From the NCBI GenBank assembly GCA_004802725.1, contig SGPM01000242.1, positions 1 to 43,393 of the forward strand: 43,393 nucleotides of DNA. Direction: 5' to 3'. The stretch comes from Antrodiella citrinella (lineage: Eukaryota > Basidiomycota > Agaricomycetes > Polyporales > Steccherinaceae). Positions 1-11,012 of the stretch are shown piece by piece; within the stretch, counting starts at the first letter, position 1, and every line of letters starts with the position of its first letter. Made by a program: the position numbers and the translations under genes. Below the pieces are notes generated by a model. The model saw only the letters and a list, made by a program, of their open reading frames with translations, ran no database searches and had not been told where the DNA came from.

Positions 1-1067
1 CACAATTTCAAGCTCTGGTACAGCTAGGTGATGAGAGAAATCTATTGCCTTCAGGCGTTTCATTCACTTACATATCTCAGCATTTGATCTCACTGAAACA
101 ATCACAGATTCCTTTCATTGTTGCCGTCCGTATTCCATTGACAACCATTGTTGGCACGACTCGGGCGCAGTGTGGGTTATATCACCTTTTGTGACCGTTC
201 TGTCAAGACGTGCGAAGGATAGCTCGGTGACGACGTTTCGTTGTGCGTACCCGACCGTCCGATTTGGTCGTGGCGCCACTAATATCAACGTCTTATGTGT
301 TTTCGTCAAGGTGCAGGGTTCATTCAGCTTCCCGGATCGAACGTATCGTTAGTTTAACAGACGAACGTTGTGTTGTATCTGACGCGTGTCCGTGTCGGTG
401 CAGATTTTATTGAACACCGTCCCGTGGTCGGACGTCGTCTACACCCAATCTTGGACGACTTTTACTAGAGCAGTAGCTCGCTGCAGATTCCCAGTAGTTC
501 AGCTCCAACTTAGGTACGCCGTGGAGACACCAGCCCTGATATTGTTCAGGTTGCGAAAAGCTCGGCGACGATAGGCAAAGGGTAAAACAATCAAATAATG
601 GTCTCACCGTACTGCTGTCTTCTGTACTTCCTGCAGGGGCGAACCGCACTCATATATAGTACTCATAGCTGGCTGAGTTAGTAGGTTACTAGGGTCAAGT
701 GACCTATCCTTTCTTTCTACATTGCAGACCAATCGTCCTTCTGGTCATTGGAGAGTTCCCGTGGAAGGTCTAACACTGGCGGAGAGAACATAGTACCCAA
801 ACAAAACAAGTTCGTTCCGGCGTGTACGGTGTTTGTCTGGATGCCCATGCAACCCAGGAGGCCCGGAGGGCGAACGTGACAAAAATACAGGAAGTATTCC
901 GAGTCAGAGCTTCTGGAGTACGTTGCGATTAGAAAATAAAAAGGCTCTATCCGGACAATAAGCACGAACATTCTCACCGAGTAGTACTTCTGAACGACAC
1001 CCCCGAAAATCGCTGCGGCAACGATTTAACTTTTTAATGAATTACAGTAATAGCCAGCGGCAGGCCG
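1..1067. other. No supportable gene
   Basis: Only short, overlapping open frames on both strands are present and none resembles a known family. No splice-consistent chain of exons could be built. I see nothing here that supports a gene, RNA or element. Confidence 0.6.
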
Positions 1068-1155
1068 TGTGCTATGGTGTAGTGGTTATCACTGCGGGGC
1101 TTCGAAAACTGTGGCAGCCACCGAAACCCAGGTTCGAATCATGGTAGCACCACCA
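1068..1155 (+). pseudogene. tRNA-Arg(UCG)-like sequence with intron, probably decayed
   Basis: A cloverleaf can be drawn. It has an acceptor arm 1068-1074 with 1145-1151, a D arm typical of eukaryotic tRNA (internal A box TGGTGTAGTGG), an anticodon stem CGGGG 1095-1099 with CACCG 1119-1123, a loop containing TCG at 1102-1104, a 12-nt insertion 1107-1118 where nuclear tRNA introns sit, and a T arm with the B box GGTTCGAATC. Three pairs are broken: the first acceptor pair (T with C), one anticodon-stem pair (G with A) and one T-stem pair (G with A). After the discriminator A at 1152 the genome encodes CCA (1153-1155), which eukaryotic tRNA genes normally lack. This fits a retro-inserted or SINE-like copy better than a working gene. 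A functional tRNA remains possible if the mismatches are sequencing errors. Confidence 0.5.
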
Positions 1156-2383
1156 TTAACTTTACTTTGTTGTTATCTAAGTACAGGTCAATTCCGATCA
1201 TATAGTGGTTTACTTGTGCAGGAATCTCACACTGACTATTTGATCCAGTTTTGCTACACGACAAGGTGAACGCTGAGGCGTAGTGGCCAAATCAGGTAAC
1301 CATGGTAAAGCTGTCGCCAAGCGGGTGCAAACACATCGGTAGGGAACGCGTACTAGATCATGGATGCATGATCATGGCGCTCTGAATGAATCACTAAATC
1401 TGAGTATTACTACTCTTGAACTTCCCTAGGATCCACGTCAATGAATGCCCAATAGATCTTCCTCGAGGGCGCAACGTCTGCTGACGCCGCGCTGACGTCC
1501 TTGTTGCGCCACTGGCCACCAGTACTTCGTTACACATGCTCCCGGGGAGGTTGTGCACGTGGATAGATGTACGTCACATCGTAGTGCAGGACGGCCGCTC
1601 TCATCATTCCGACAGTTCAAATACATGAATACAAGACAACGACCGTAAGTCGTCTCCATGCTGCATCTACAGGTCTCTGAGATGCTCCTGGTTCTTGATA
1701 GGTATGACTCGGAGGCACAGCGGTATGCGATATCATCATTGCAACCCGCATGATGTACTGCTTTTACTGGTACAGGTCGAAGTCAGAGTTCAAGAAGACT
1801 GTCGCCCTGCTTTCCAAGATTATTGGCGTCACTGTCTCGTGTGCGCCACTTTCGCTGTCTTGGATTTGACGTTATTACCTGACCAACAACTATCACCTTG
1901 CGCCAAGCATCGCCTACTGTATTCCAACAGCATTCTGGCGGTCAGTCGCTATTAAATAAGCTTCGACTGCCACACTGGCATTCGACCCGATACTGATTGG
2001 AACTCACTCCTATAGCCGCATTGTAGGGGGCCGGAATAATCAGGAAAAACCTACTTTCTTAACTTATTTCGACTCCAGAAGAATTTGCGAGGAATCAATG
2101 TAATCGTCTATAAGCTCGTAGTCTACTCGAATCGCTACAATACGTCTACAGAAATGATATCATGACTGGCGCTACAGTGATCGAGAGCCTGCCGATTATG
2201 CGCCGGAGTTTCCCGACTTTCTGTATCTCGCGACGAACCTGAAGACATCTAATAACTACAGCCATCACTTGGGAACCGACCATTGGCAGCGGAGAGGTCT
2301 TTATTTCTCTATATCTTCATGCCTGTCCAGTGACTGTAATCCACTTCCCAACTCAGTTTCCGTCCCATATCACTGCGCACGAT
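1156..2383. other. No supportable gene; upstream region of the TMEM135-like gene
   Basis: Short open frames only. The last 100 bases precede the start of the TMEM135-like gene and should hold its promoter and leader. No clear TATA element stands out. Confidence 0.5.
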
Positions 2384-4679
2384 ATGTCGAGCGACCGACC
2401 TCCATCCATGGCACGCTCGCCATCCTACATACAGTTCGTCCCAAAACGAGCCATGGCCTCCTTCGAGAACCTGGTCGTCCTCGCGAACTATGAGGAACGG
2501 CTGCAGGAGGCAAAGAGAGCAGTGTGGAGAGACCGAGGTGAGAAGCCGGTGGAGGTGTACGATGCTTGGGAGTGCGTGGAGCATGCAAGTCGAGGCGGAA
2601 TGAGTGAGTACACACCGTGATACTTCGGATCGTTGTGCTGAAGATGTGCAGGAGCGGGAAGTTTGGCGTTTGCCATCCGTGCTGGAATCAGCTTCTTGTT
2701 GCTCATGACGCGAATAAACAAGGCTCCCCGGTTCGTCCGTTGATCTAAGCGCATGTTCCTATGTCTCATTTTACGGCAGTTTGTATCGTCTCTCAATGAT
2801 CCGACATGCTATCTTTGGAGAGGAATCCGTCAGATTTGGTGCTATGATTGGTGAGAGTGCAATTTGTCCTTTTTGTGTACTTGCATTTATCTGTCCAACA
2901 CAGGTTCATTTGTTGGAATCTACAAACTGATTTTAAACGGTCTCCCTCTCCTACTTCCTGCGCCCAGAGAGTCAACCGTCAGTCTGCAGGCTCAGTTCCG
3001 CTCGAACCTCCGAGATACTCGGCCCTCGGCCACGTCACATTCAGAAGAGACCATTGAGGAACAAGAAGAAGTGAATGATGATGGATCCCTTCATCTGCAT
3101 GAGAAGCGACGCGCGCGATTATCAACCAATGCTAAAGCACATCAAGATTGGATACAGAAGAAGACACGGCGGTGGTACTCTGTTGTTGCGGGTGCTATTG
3201 CGGGTGCGATAGCTATTCGCTGTGAACGCGCCGACAGACGTATAGGCATAGCACAGCAGTTGTTTGTGAGGTGTGTGACATTCTCAGTACTTCTCTTTAG
3301 GATGTACTCATTTCGTCCGCTTCGCCAGAGGACTGCAAGGCTCTTATAATGCCATATCTGCAAGACATAATTTCCGAATACCTAATGGAGACGTCATTCT
3401 TTTTTCACTGAGGTATGCTCAACTTCGAAATTTCAATTCACACTCTGACCAATCTTAGCTGTGCCCAAATCATGTATGGATTTACGATGCGTCCAGACAT
3501 CCTCCCTCGCTGGTACAACCACTGGTATGCCCTCACCGCAGTTGGAAGCAATCAGCTACTGACTCGATATTCGTTTGCACAGGATTAGTCTCGCCTGCAA
3601 AGTCATACCAGAGGGTGTCAATATCAATAGGACGTCGATTCGCGAGGGGATGTTCCACCTCAGTGATTTGGACAAGGTCATCGCTCAGCCAGTGAGCAAT
3701 GTGTTCGTTACCTCTCCAACATGATTTTTGACGCGTCACAGGGTGTCGGTCCTCAAAATTTGACGAGGCTGATGCACGCACGAGAGCTTGCCGCCATGTC
3801 CACGCCGGTTTTTCCTACCATAGCGCCGTGCGCCGTCTTACACCCCACAGTCGATTCGTGTATGCTCGCACAGGTCGACTTCTTTGTCAAGGTCTTCAAG
3901 TGGATGTTCCCTATCTACGGAGCCCTACATCTGATCCCGATGCTGCTCTTCAAGAGGCAATCAGTTTTCTTCAAACCGGCGAAGATGATGTTGAGGGCGG
4001 TTCTGGGCACTGCGCGTAGCTCGGCGTTCCTCGGAGTGTTCGTCGTCATCTACCATTGTAACTATATCTTGCTTTTGGTCTGTACGCATCCTCACTCTAT
4101 TCACTAGCGTGGCTCTGCGGGAAACGCAACACATACACAACGCTGACTGCTCTTCGCGGTTCAACTTCTCCAACCATGGCAGCAACCCTTGCGAGGCTCG
4201 TCCCGCAAATTTTCCTTGATTTCCTTGCGTCCAAACCCGCGTACTGGCTCGGTGGCCTCATGTGCGGTCTTTCTCTGTTCGTGGAAGAGAAGCGCAGGAG
4301 GTCCGAGTTGGCTATGTACGTTCTGCCGAGGAGTTTGGAAGCTACCTGGGTCATGCTCCGAGGAAAGGGCTACGCTTTCCATACAGGGAGTATTGGAGAT
4401 ATCTTGGTGCGTCGCAGTCTCTCGGCTTCGCTGCTTAACCCGCATTGACGTTTGGTTTTTAGCTCACGTCGTTGAGTATGAGCATGGTGATGGTACGTCC
4501 TTAGTCTTTCTCAGTGACCATTAACTCACTCCTTTTCTCAACGTGAACAGAGTATATACCAGGTACGACGACCTCCTCTGCGTTATTTCTTTACGACTCA
4601 CAGCATTCTCCAGAATGACCCGGAACATCTGTCCGGACTAGTGCGCCGTATCCTATACCAATTCGTTGGACCCAACTGA
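2384..4679 (+). CDS. TMEM135-like multi-pass membrane protein, 12 exons
   Basis: The spliced exons give 572 residues without a stop: 2384-2603, 2652-2730, 2780-2850, 2904-3270, 3329-3412, 3459-3524, 3583-3691, 3742-4057, 4108-4406, 4463-4492, 4551-4562 and 4614-4679. Seen: an N-terminal segment with RAGSLAFAIRAG, hydrophobic stretches with KLILNGLPLLLP and VAGAIAGAIAI, a conserved block LFVRGLQGSYNAISAR then FRIPNGDVILFSLSCAQIMYG, a cysteine-rich element PCAVLHPTVDSC, and a C-terminal half with WLGGLMCGLSLFVEEKRR and SELAMYVLPRSLE. The last two match the paired glycine-rich membrane repeats of animal and fungal TMEM135, which is distantly related to Tim17/PMP24 proteins. Animal TMEM135 is linked to peroxisomes, mitochondrial dynamics and lipid handling; the same place of action here is inferred. 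The chosen start is the first ATG in the open first exon; the longer frame upstream begins only at a GTG. Exon 11 is only 12 nt long. Confidence 0.9.
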
Positions 4680-5301
4680 ACTATACCTTCCTTATTATTA
4701 CCCTGTGCCACATCTGAATGGACGATGATATATTTTACCCCTCAAGCTACCTGCTAGTACGTCGATGTGTGTTTGTTTAGTTCTCTCAATGCATTTAAGA
4801 GTTTCACATTTTAAGCGCTCAATGAGTGGCGTCACCGAAATCACCGTCTTTGTCCTTCTACCTTTGAACTGAATGATCTGCAGGTAATGTATACTGTCAA
4901 ATGCGCTGAAATCATCAATATCTGTAGACCTGTGGGCCCGCATATCTTCACAATCACGGCAAATTTCCGAAGAGGCCTTCCTTGGAAAGTGTGGCGCGCT
5001 ATTTCAACGACGGCCCTACCGGTCCACGCCTTTGCCTCGAGGATCTTCATCAACGCATTGTCTTGCACAGTGACGACAATGGTCAGCGGTTAAATCTCGG
5101 CAGCGCTATGGCCAGTGGCCACAATCCATTGTCCGCCCGTTCCGCATTTGGAAATTTATACCGCTTTGATTAGCGGGCTTATAACTTAACACGATCGGTG
5201 GCCACATCCTCCTTGCTCTCTTACCAACTACTACGACCACTACCACTTCATCCCAGCTCTTCCACCTTCCACACACATTTGAACAACGCGTCTTCTCACG
5301 A
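4680..5301. other. Intergenic; no gene seen
   Basis: This is the interval between the TMEM135-like stop and the F-box-like start. Open frames are short and on conflicting strands. The last 100 bases are rich in CT and CA tracts, as expected for a fungal promoter and leader, but no specific element is certain. Confidence 0.5.
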
Positions 5302-7027
5302 ATGGATTTGATCTTGTTCAATGAGTTACCTGGAGGTGAGTTCTCTGCCTTCCATCCATGCCGTTGGCCATTCGCTCACAGGTCTCTCCGCAGGGATTGT
5401 TGACTTCGACGAAGAAAGGGTGAAGAATCAACACGTCGATGGTGCACTCAAACTCTCCGCATACAATCTCATTAACAAGAAGCTCTCCGAGGATGTGTTG
5501 GTGGAGATTTTCACGGCGGCGGTGGGTAGTCTCAAGTACCTGAGGTCTAGGACCCAGTTCCATGAGTACAAGACGACCGTGGCCATATGCAGCACCCTCT
5601 CCAGGCTGGTCTTGGTGTGCAAGAAGTGGAAGGATATCATACAGGGTGTGGCCGCATTCTGGTCTCGGATAGACTGGGAGCTCGGCTCGTTCGCTTTGCG
5701 TTGCCTGAGGACCTGTGGCCGGACAATTCCTCTCCACTTCCGCAGTAGCATCAGCCACATCGGTCAGCTGGCCAGGTTCAACACTCCCGTTTTCCGCGAC
5801 GCGATCCTTCGTCACCTCTCCCAATTCGTCTCTATCCGTATAACCGGGAACAACGAGTGCATCGTTCCCTTCATGCGCTTGTTCTTCGATCCAACGCCCC
5901 CCAAATCATTCTCCCGCACTGAGACCTTGTCGATCGAATTTTGGGAGCACGGAGCAGTCTTGTTCGAGTGCTCCGTCCTGGACTTCCCAGTGCTGCGCAC
6001 TTTGACACTCAAGAACGTCTTCCCCATCCTCAATCGTGTGTGGCCAAACGTCAAGAAGGTCAAACTCATTTACAGCAACCTCGACTTCAACGAGCTCATC
6101 ATGATACTCCGATCCCTCGCGTACATGCCTTCCCTCGAGGTGTTTGAACTCGATTGCGCTTATATGGCTGACGAAGACAATACCGTTATTCCATCCTTCA
6201 CCATCTCCCGGCTCACGACGCTCAACATCAACTCCCTCCCTGCTGATCTCATGGCGAGGATTCGCCAGAACATCCTCATGCCCGCCCTGACCTCAGGTAT
6301 CATCTACCTGAGCTCTCTGAACGCCCCCTTGGCCATCGCTCCACTTTCAAAGTGCGATTGTTCCCTTCATCTCATCTTCAGACGGACACGCCGGATGTCG
6401 CCCACGTTCTCATCTATCACGAACAACCCACCCAGTATCTCTCCTCTCCACATCGCCACAGATGGAACACCCCCCAGGCCTCCTTGTAACTGTCTCCAAT
6501 ACGGCTTCAGCTCCCCTCAGAGTAACATCGACAGCTATTCGTCCTGCGTCACGTCTTTGGGCAAAATCATCACATCGCGGCTCGTCAGCGTGTCGTTTGA
6601 CCTCCCAGGACATCCTGTCGTGGGTTCCTCCATGCATGCGTGGCGCATCTTCCTCAGCTCCTTCCCCAGCCTCAAGGCTCTCGCCATTACCGGCGTGGAC
6701 ACCTCTTGCCCTTTCTCGCTCAACTTGACCTACCTGGCGATGGCCCTCGTTCATACCAACCCGCCTGTCGCCCCTCACCTGGAGTCCGTATATGTCCAGT
6801 ATGCGTGGAATGGGAACTTCGTCGAGGAGACCGATGCAGATGACTTGTTGCACGCCCACCGTCTCATGGACCCCACGTTCATCGCCTTGCGCAAGAGCCT
6901 TCGAGTTGTCGTTGACGTTGACGAGAAGGTGTTGGCCGTGCTCCGCAATATCGCAGGGTGGACGCAGGCTCACTTCACTTTCGCAGCCAATCCTCGCTGT
7001 AAGCTGGTTTGCTCTCAGCGTGTCTAG
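5302..7027 (+). CDS. F-box-like domain protein
   Basis: Two exons (5302-5335 and 5382-7027) give 559 residues. The small first exon encodes MDLILFNELPG and is joined by a 46-nt intron with a GTGAGT donor. A start at 5321 without that intron is the alternative. An F-box-like motif begins near residue 46: LSEDVLVEIF, then LVLVCKKWKDI and AFWSRIDWEL. This is the usual layout of the large agaricomycete F-box-like family, where the motif binds Skp1 of an SCF ubiquitin ligase and the rest picks the substrate. The remainder of about 450 residues is leucine-rich, with loose repeats of strand-turn character (for example LDFPVLRTLTLKNVFP), which suggests an irregular leucine-rich repeat fold. The substrate is unknown. 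Such genes are highly duplicated in these fungi and many are species-specific. Confidence 0.8.
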
Positions 7028-7292
7028 GTTGTAGTTTGAGGGTCGACCGTTTCGTGTCAAGAATGGTGGTGTATCGTTGGTATTGGTCGTGTTTTCTGTT
7101 CTGTTCTGTCTTTCTATGGTTATGGCTATGCTTTATGTTGTTTGTTTCCATTTCTTTTTTTCTTCCTTCTCTTACAGCAGATTTAGTCCATCATAATGTA
7201 TTTGTTTGGGTAGCGCTGAACTCGATGTAATAGGTATACAATAATGTAGGAAATCAATATGAATATGTGAAATGCCGAGAAACGCTGTGTTA

Positions 7293-8461
7293 TCAAGCCT
7301 TGACTTCTGCCTCCGGCTCAGCACTAGTAGTATCTGTAGTCTTCCACGGCGCCATCTCGAACCACGACGGAATTTGATCCCAAACATCCTTCCTTGCCCT
7401 GTCCACACACTCTTGGACATCTGCCTTGCAGGACGTGCACATCTTCAACCCGGTCTGCTTCACGCCGTCCGTAAAGTCCGTCCTCGAGAGCATCTCCACG
7501 ACTTGCGTCAACGTGTAGAGCGGGTCCGCGTCGCGCCCATGCGAGATCCCGCCGATGGCACGCAAGATGTTGAGCATGACGTAGTAGATAGACTCGCGGC
7601 AGACGCGGCCGGCGTCGTGGTGTTTGTTGAAGCAGCGGATCGAGATGGGCCGCGAGACGAGCTCGTTCTCGATGAACATAGCGACGGTGCGTTGTCCGGT
7701 TTCGCGACCGTGGAGGATGATGCTGAGTTCGTCGTGCGAAGGAACGAGGACGTCGCTCTCGCACTCTTTCTCGGAGTCGCCCTGCTGCACGTTCGGCGTC
7801 AGAAGCTCGGGTTGTGGTACAGAGGTTCCGGCGACGATGCGTCTGGGACCGTAACGAGATAAGTCGAAGTAAGCGGATGGGAGGAGCTCGTGGAGCCTGA
7901 GTTCGAGCGCGAGACTGATCACCAGGAGGGGATGAGGATAGGCGTCCCGAGGATTGTAACGACTTTCCTTGTCCGTAGCAAACCTCTCCCTTTCGTCCCA
8001 CGCGGCGAGAGTAGCAGGCCAGTCAGCGGTCAGCCGCAAGAGGCAGCGTTGGCGGAGATGTTCAATCATGTACTTCGTAGAAAGACGAAGGACTCCAGCA
8101 ATGACCGGGAAATCATCTGCTGAAGGTTTGTCGAGGTATCTGTATACACAACGCGGAATGAGCTAGCATCAAGACGATGATCTGCGAGTACTTACAGTCC
8201 ATCATAGAGAGCACGAAGTAGATGCAGTACGTCAGTAGACGAATCGTGCAATTCAACCCACGGGCAGTCGTCGAGAAGAGGTTGATCCTGCGGCTGCGGG
8301 ACGCTGAAGAGGTCTTGAAATATCTCCGAGTGCCGTTCGAGCTGACCCTTGTGGACCTTGAAAGCAGCAGCACCAGCAACGAGAACAACGTTTCCGTCAG
8401 GGAACCAGACATCCGTGCGAATATGGAGAAGGCTAGGGAAGTCTAAAGGGGTGAGACACAT
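7293..8461 (-). CDS. BTB/POZ domain protein
   Basis: Exons 8461-8196 and 8139-7293, split by a 56-nt intron (GTAAGT donor, CAG acceptor), give 370 residues. The BTB domain lies at about residues 15-130: DVWFPDGNVVLVAG, FKVHKGQLERHSEIFQDLF, then DGLYLDKPSADDFPVIAG across the splice junction and LRLSTKYMIEHLRQRC. The C-terminal part carries CTSCKADVQECVDRAR and DQIPSWFEMAPW, a tail that recurs in agaricomycete BTB proteins. BTB domains dimerise and often bridge substrates to Cul3 ubiquitin ligases; that role is inferred here. The start is the ATG at 8461. A further upstream exon joined through a weak donor (giving MNTTP before FPSLL) cannot be excluded. The gene is tail-to-tail with the F-box-like gene, with about 265 bp between them. 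Confidence 0.85.
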
Positions 8462-9419
8462 CGCGTATGCGACTGAGCGGTGCTGAAGTTGAAAGTGGAC
8501 TAGGAGTTGTGTTCATCCAATCCGACTTGTCGCAAGAGAAAGCGTAACGTGCAAGGGAGCAAAGCAAGCAAGCAGCGCTGGGTCACTCTCAAATGCTTAC
8601 ATTGGCTGACCGTAAGCCATACCAGAATCTAACTTCTAGAAGTCCCGAAAGCATTTGGATTTGAGGCTGACCGGCATCGCCCTGTTCAATTTGAGCTGAG
8701 ACCACGGTGACTAGGAAGAGTGCGCATGAAAAGAGGTAAGTATTAGATGTTTGTTTTGGTTCATTTTCGGCAATAGTTTTCTCACTGCTGAATTGCCTCT
8801 TGGTGTCAGAAATTAGAATATGTTGAAGCAGCTCTGAGTTCATCATGAACCTCCTAGAAAACAAAGCAACGAGAAAAACAATGAGCGGCTCGAACAGGAA
8901 TTTGATTGGCGCTCGAGCGTCCAAATTTCAAGTTCAAGTTGTGGGCTTCCGCTGGCGTCCTTGAACTTGACTCCTTCTCAACGTCGTCTCTCTCCCTTTC
9001 ACTGCACCAGCTTGAGTATCATTCTCCGTTCTTACTTGTTATACCAGTGAATCACATTCATTTGGGCCACTCCCGTCGTTGCGTTATGACAATCCAGAGG
9101 ATCACGACGTACTTGAGACGACTCCAGATATGAGCCGGACGCGACTTGTCACGGTTTGCGTGTGGAATCAAGTATCACATCATTTGAAGGCTACATATTC
9201 GTCACATAAGTACATGATCATCTAAGAGGATGTTGATCAGATGCCAGATGTAGGAGGGTTGCAAGCAACTTAAGTCGGTGAGTCGCGTTCGCATTGCCAT
9301 CCACGGGCGTAGCTCAATTTCTCGTGCAGGTGTAATCCAACTCGATCCATAAAGACAAGTTGATGGTATTAATATTGTCGGTGTAAAACCTACATCCTAC
9401 CAGACTGCATGGAACTTAC
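8462..9419. other. No supportable gene
   Basis: Short open frames on both strands without family likeness. The part next to 8461 should contain the promoter of the BTB gene. No repeat or RNA structure stands out. Confidence 0.5.
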
Positions 9420-9877
9420 TCAGCGCGCCGATAACATCCGACGCCACAATGAATTGACTCGACCACAATTATATCCATTCAAGAGCATACCGACGTGACT
9501 AGTACAGATACATCCGACCGCTGAATGATTAAGGCGCATGTTGGTTTCCCCCGCGAGTGGGTACTTATCCCGAGGACCACGAAAAGGTCTGCGCCAGGAC
9601 GCTCGCAAAGGCGGCGCGCCCTCCCTCGGGAAAGGAAACATACGTACCGNGTCATCCCNTAGCTGCCCTGATCCTAGTCGGCTCNTGGTNTTGACTCCTG
9701 AAGGGACCTGTAAAAATCGCACCCACTGCCAACCCGGGGCATCGATAGAAGCGAACGTGCAGGCGCGAAGCAAAGGGCGGGACCCGCCAGAGTCAGGNGC
9801 GGTGATCCGCCCGTCGTCGAGTGAGCCCCGGGACGAAAGCTAAAAGTTCATAACCATCCTCCCAATTGAGAGGGCAA
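9420..9877. other. GC-rich, N-containing sequence of unknown nature
   Basis: Both strands carry overlapping open frames of about 100-117 codons (plus 9538-9843, minus 9420-9773). At least one must be a shadow. Neither resembles a known protein and both cross single undetermined bases. I do not call a gene here. Confidence 0.4.
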
Positions 9878-10122
9878 CCTCCGTCGAAGGCATCTTGCAC
9901 AGGGCAAGGCAACCTATGCGCATGGCAAGGGGCATCCTCCGTCGAGGGAAAGGGGGTAACCATCCTCCACATTGGGAGGGCNTCCCCCGTCGGGGCCTTC
10001 CTCCGTCGAGGGAATTATGGTGAGTAGCCTCCTCCGCATTGGGAGGGCAACCTCCGTCGAGGGCATCCCCTTGCCGGAGCAAAGGGGCATCCCTCTGCCG
10101 AGGGGGGGCCCTCCGTCGAAGG
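9878..10122. repeat. Irregular minisatellite, CCTCCGTCGARGG units
   Basis: The 13-mer CCTCCGTCGA(A/G)GG occurs at 9878-9890, 9936-9948, 10000-10012, 10051-10063 and 10110-10122. A second motif, roughly CATCCTCCRCATTGGGAGGGC, alternates with it (near 9855, 9963 and 10028). Spacing is uneven (about 50-65 bp), so this is a decayed compound tandem repeat. One N lies inside it. Open frames across it are a by-product of the repeat. Confidence 0.75.
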
Positions 10123-11012
10123 CAAAGTCATAACCAACAACGCAACCCGGCAACGAACGCAACAAGGAGCTCGGGAGGAGTGATGTGCGTCAGTGAAGAA
10201 CAAGGGTGAGTTACTTACCGGGCAACNAGAGGGGATAAGGCATTCAATGCGTTCTTGTTGTCGTCTTCGATGTCGTCCTCGTCGTCGTGGATGTNGTCGT
10301 GGGTGTCGGTAGTGGAGAAGATGAGAGGATGAGAGAACAATGTTGGAATGAGAGAGCAGCTCCCTCCTGGGGTATATATACGATAATTTCCAGCGGTTAT
10401 TTGTGATTCATGGAGGAGTCGTGTACGCAGGGTCTCCTCCACCTTTCACAGCAATGAAAACATACGAGATTCAGCCTCGATGCGCCTTAACCGTTTGCTC
10501 TCCAAACAGTCCGTATTCAGACGGCATGTTCNTAATCCGGTCGAGGGGGGGTTGATGGGACATCGACGCTTTGAATATGTGAAGAGCCAGACGGTCAAAG
10601 TGGTCAAAGCTGCGACTGGTGGACTCGTAGCTTTGCTAGTCCTGGAATGTTCTGTGATTGATGGAAAGGNCAATGTCTCGGCACAATATCGCGAGGTGCT
10701 TTGGTTTGACTTGCGTAATCATGTCAAAGCCCGACCTAAGAAAAGAACAAATGCTTTGCCCTGCTTTGCCCTGCGGTGAACACGAGGCAATNGGAGGAAG
10801 CGATGAACCGAGGAAGGTGACGCACCTGCTTCAAGAATCCACATGATCTCTGGTNGCGTTGAATGCAAGTAGTCGTTGGCACCTCGCCCTCTAGCTCGTT
10901 ACACCCCTTGCAGGTCTCGAATCACACAAAGGTAGCTTAGCTATAAGCACCAAAAGTCGGNGAGTCTGTGACAATGACCATATATTATCAGCACAAATCA
11001 TGGGAGATCAGA
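10123..11012. other. No supportable gene; scattered undetermined bases
   Basis: An open frame at 10480-10779 (plus) shows no family likeness and is interrupted by N. The remainder is short frames. The 3' end abuts the tail of the broken monooxygenase. Confidence 0.4.

Noticed and set aside
3301..3412. Alternative acceptor at 3300 for exon 5 of the TMEM135-like gene, which gives another open frame
   Set aside because: That frame loses the conserved GLQGSYNAISAR and IPNGDVILFSLS segments; the acceptor at 3328 keeps them in phase.
6410..7060. 216-codon open frame on the minus strand
   Set aside because: It is antisense to the F-box-like exon and has no family likeness.
7272..7862. 196-codon open frame on the plus strand
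   Set aside because: It is antisense to the BTB protein, whose frame carries recognisable motifs and a good splice junction.
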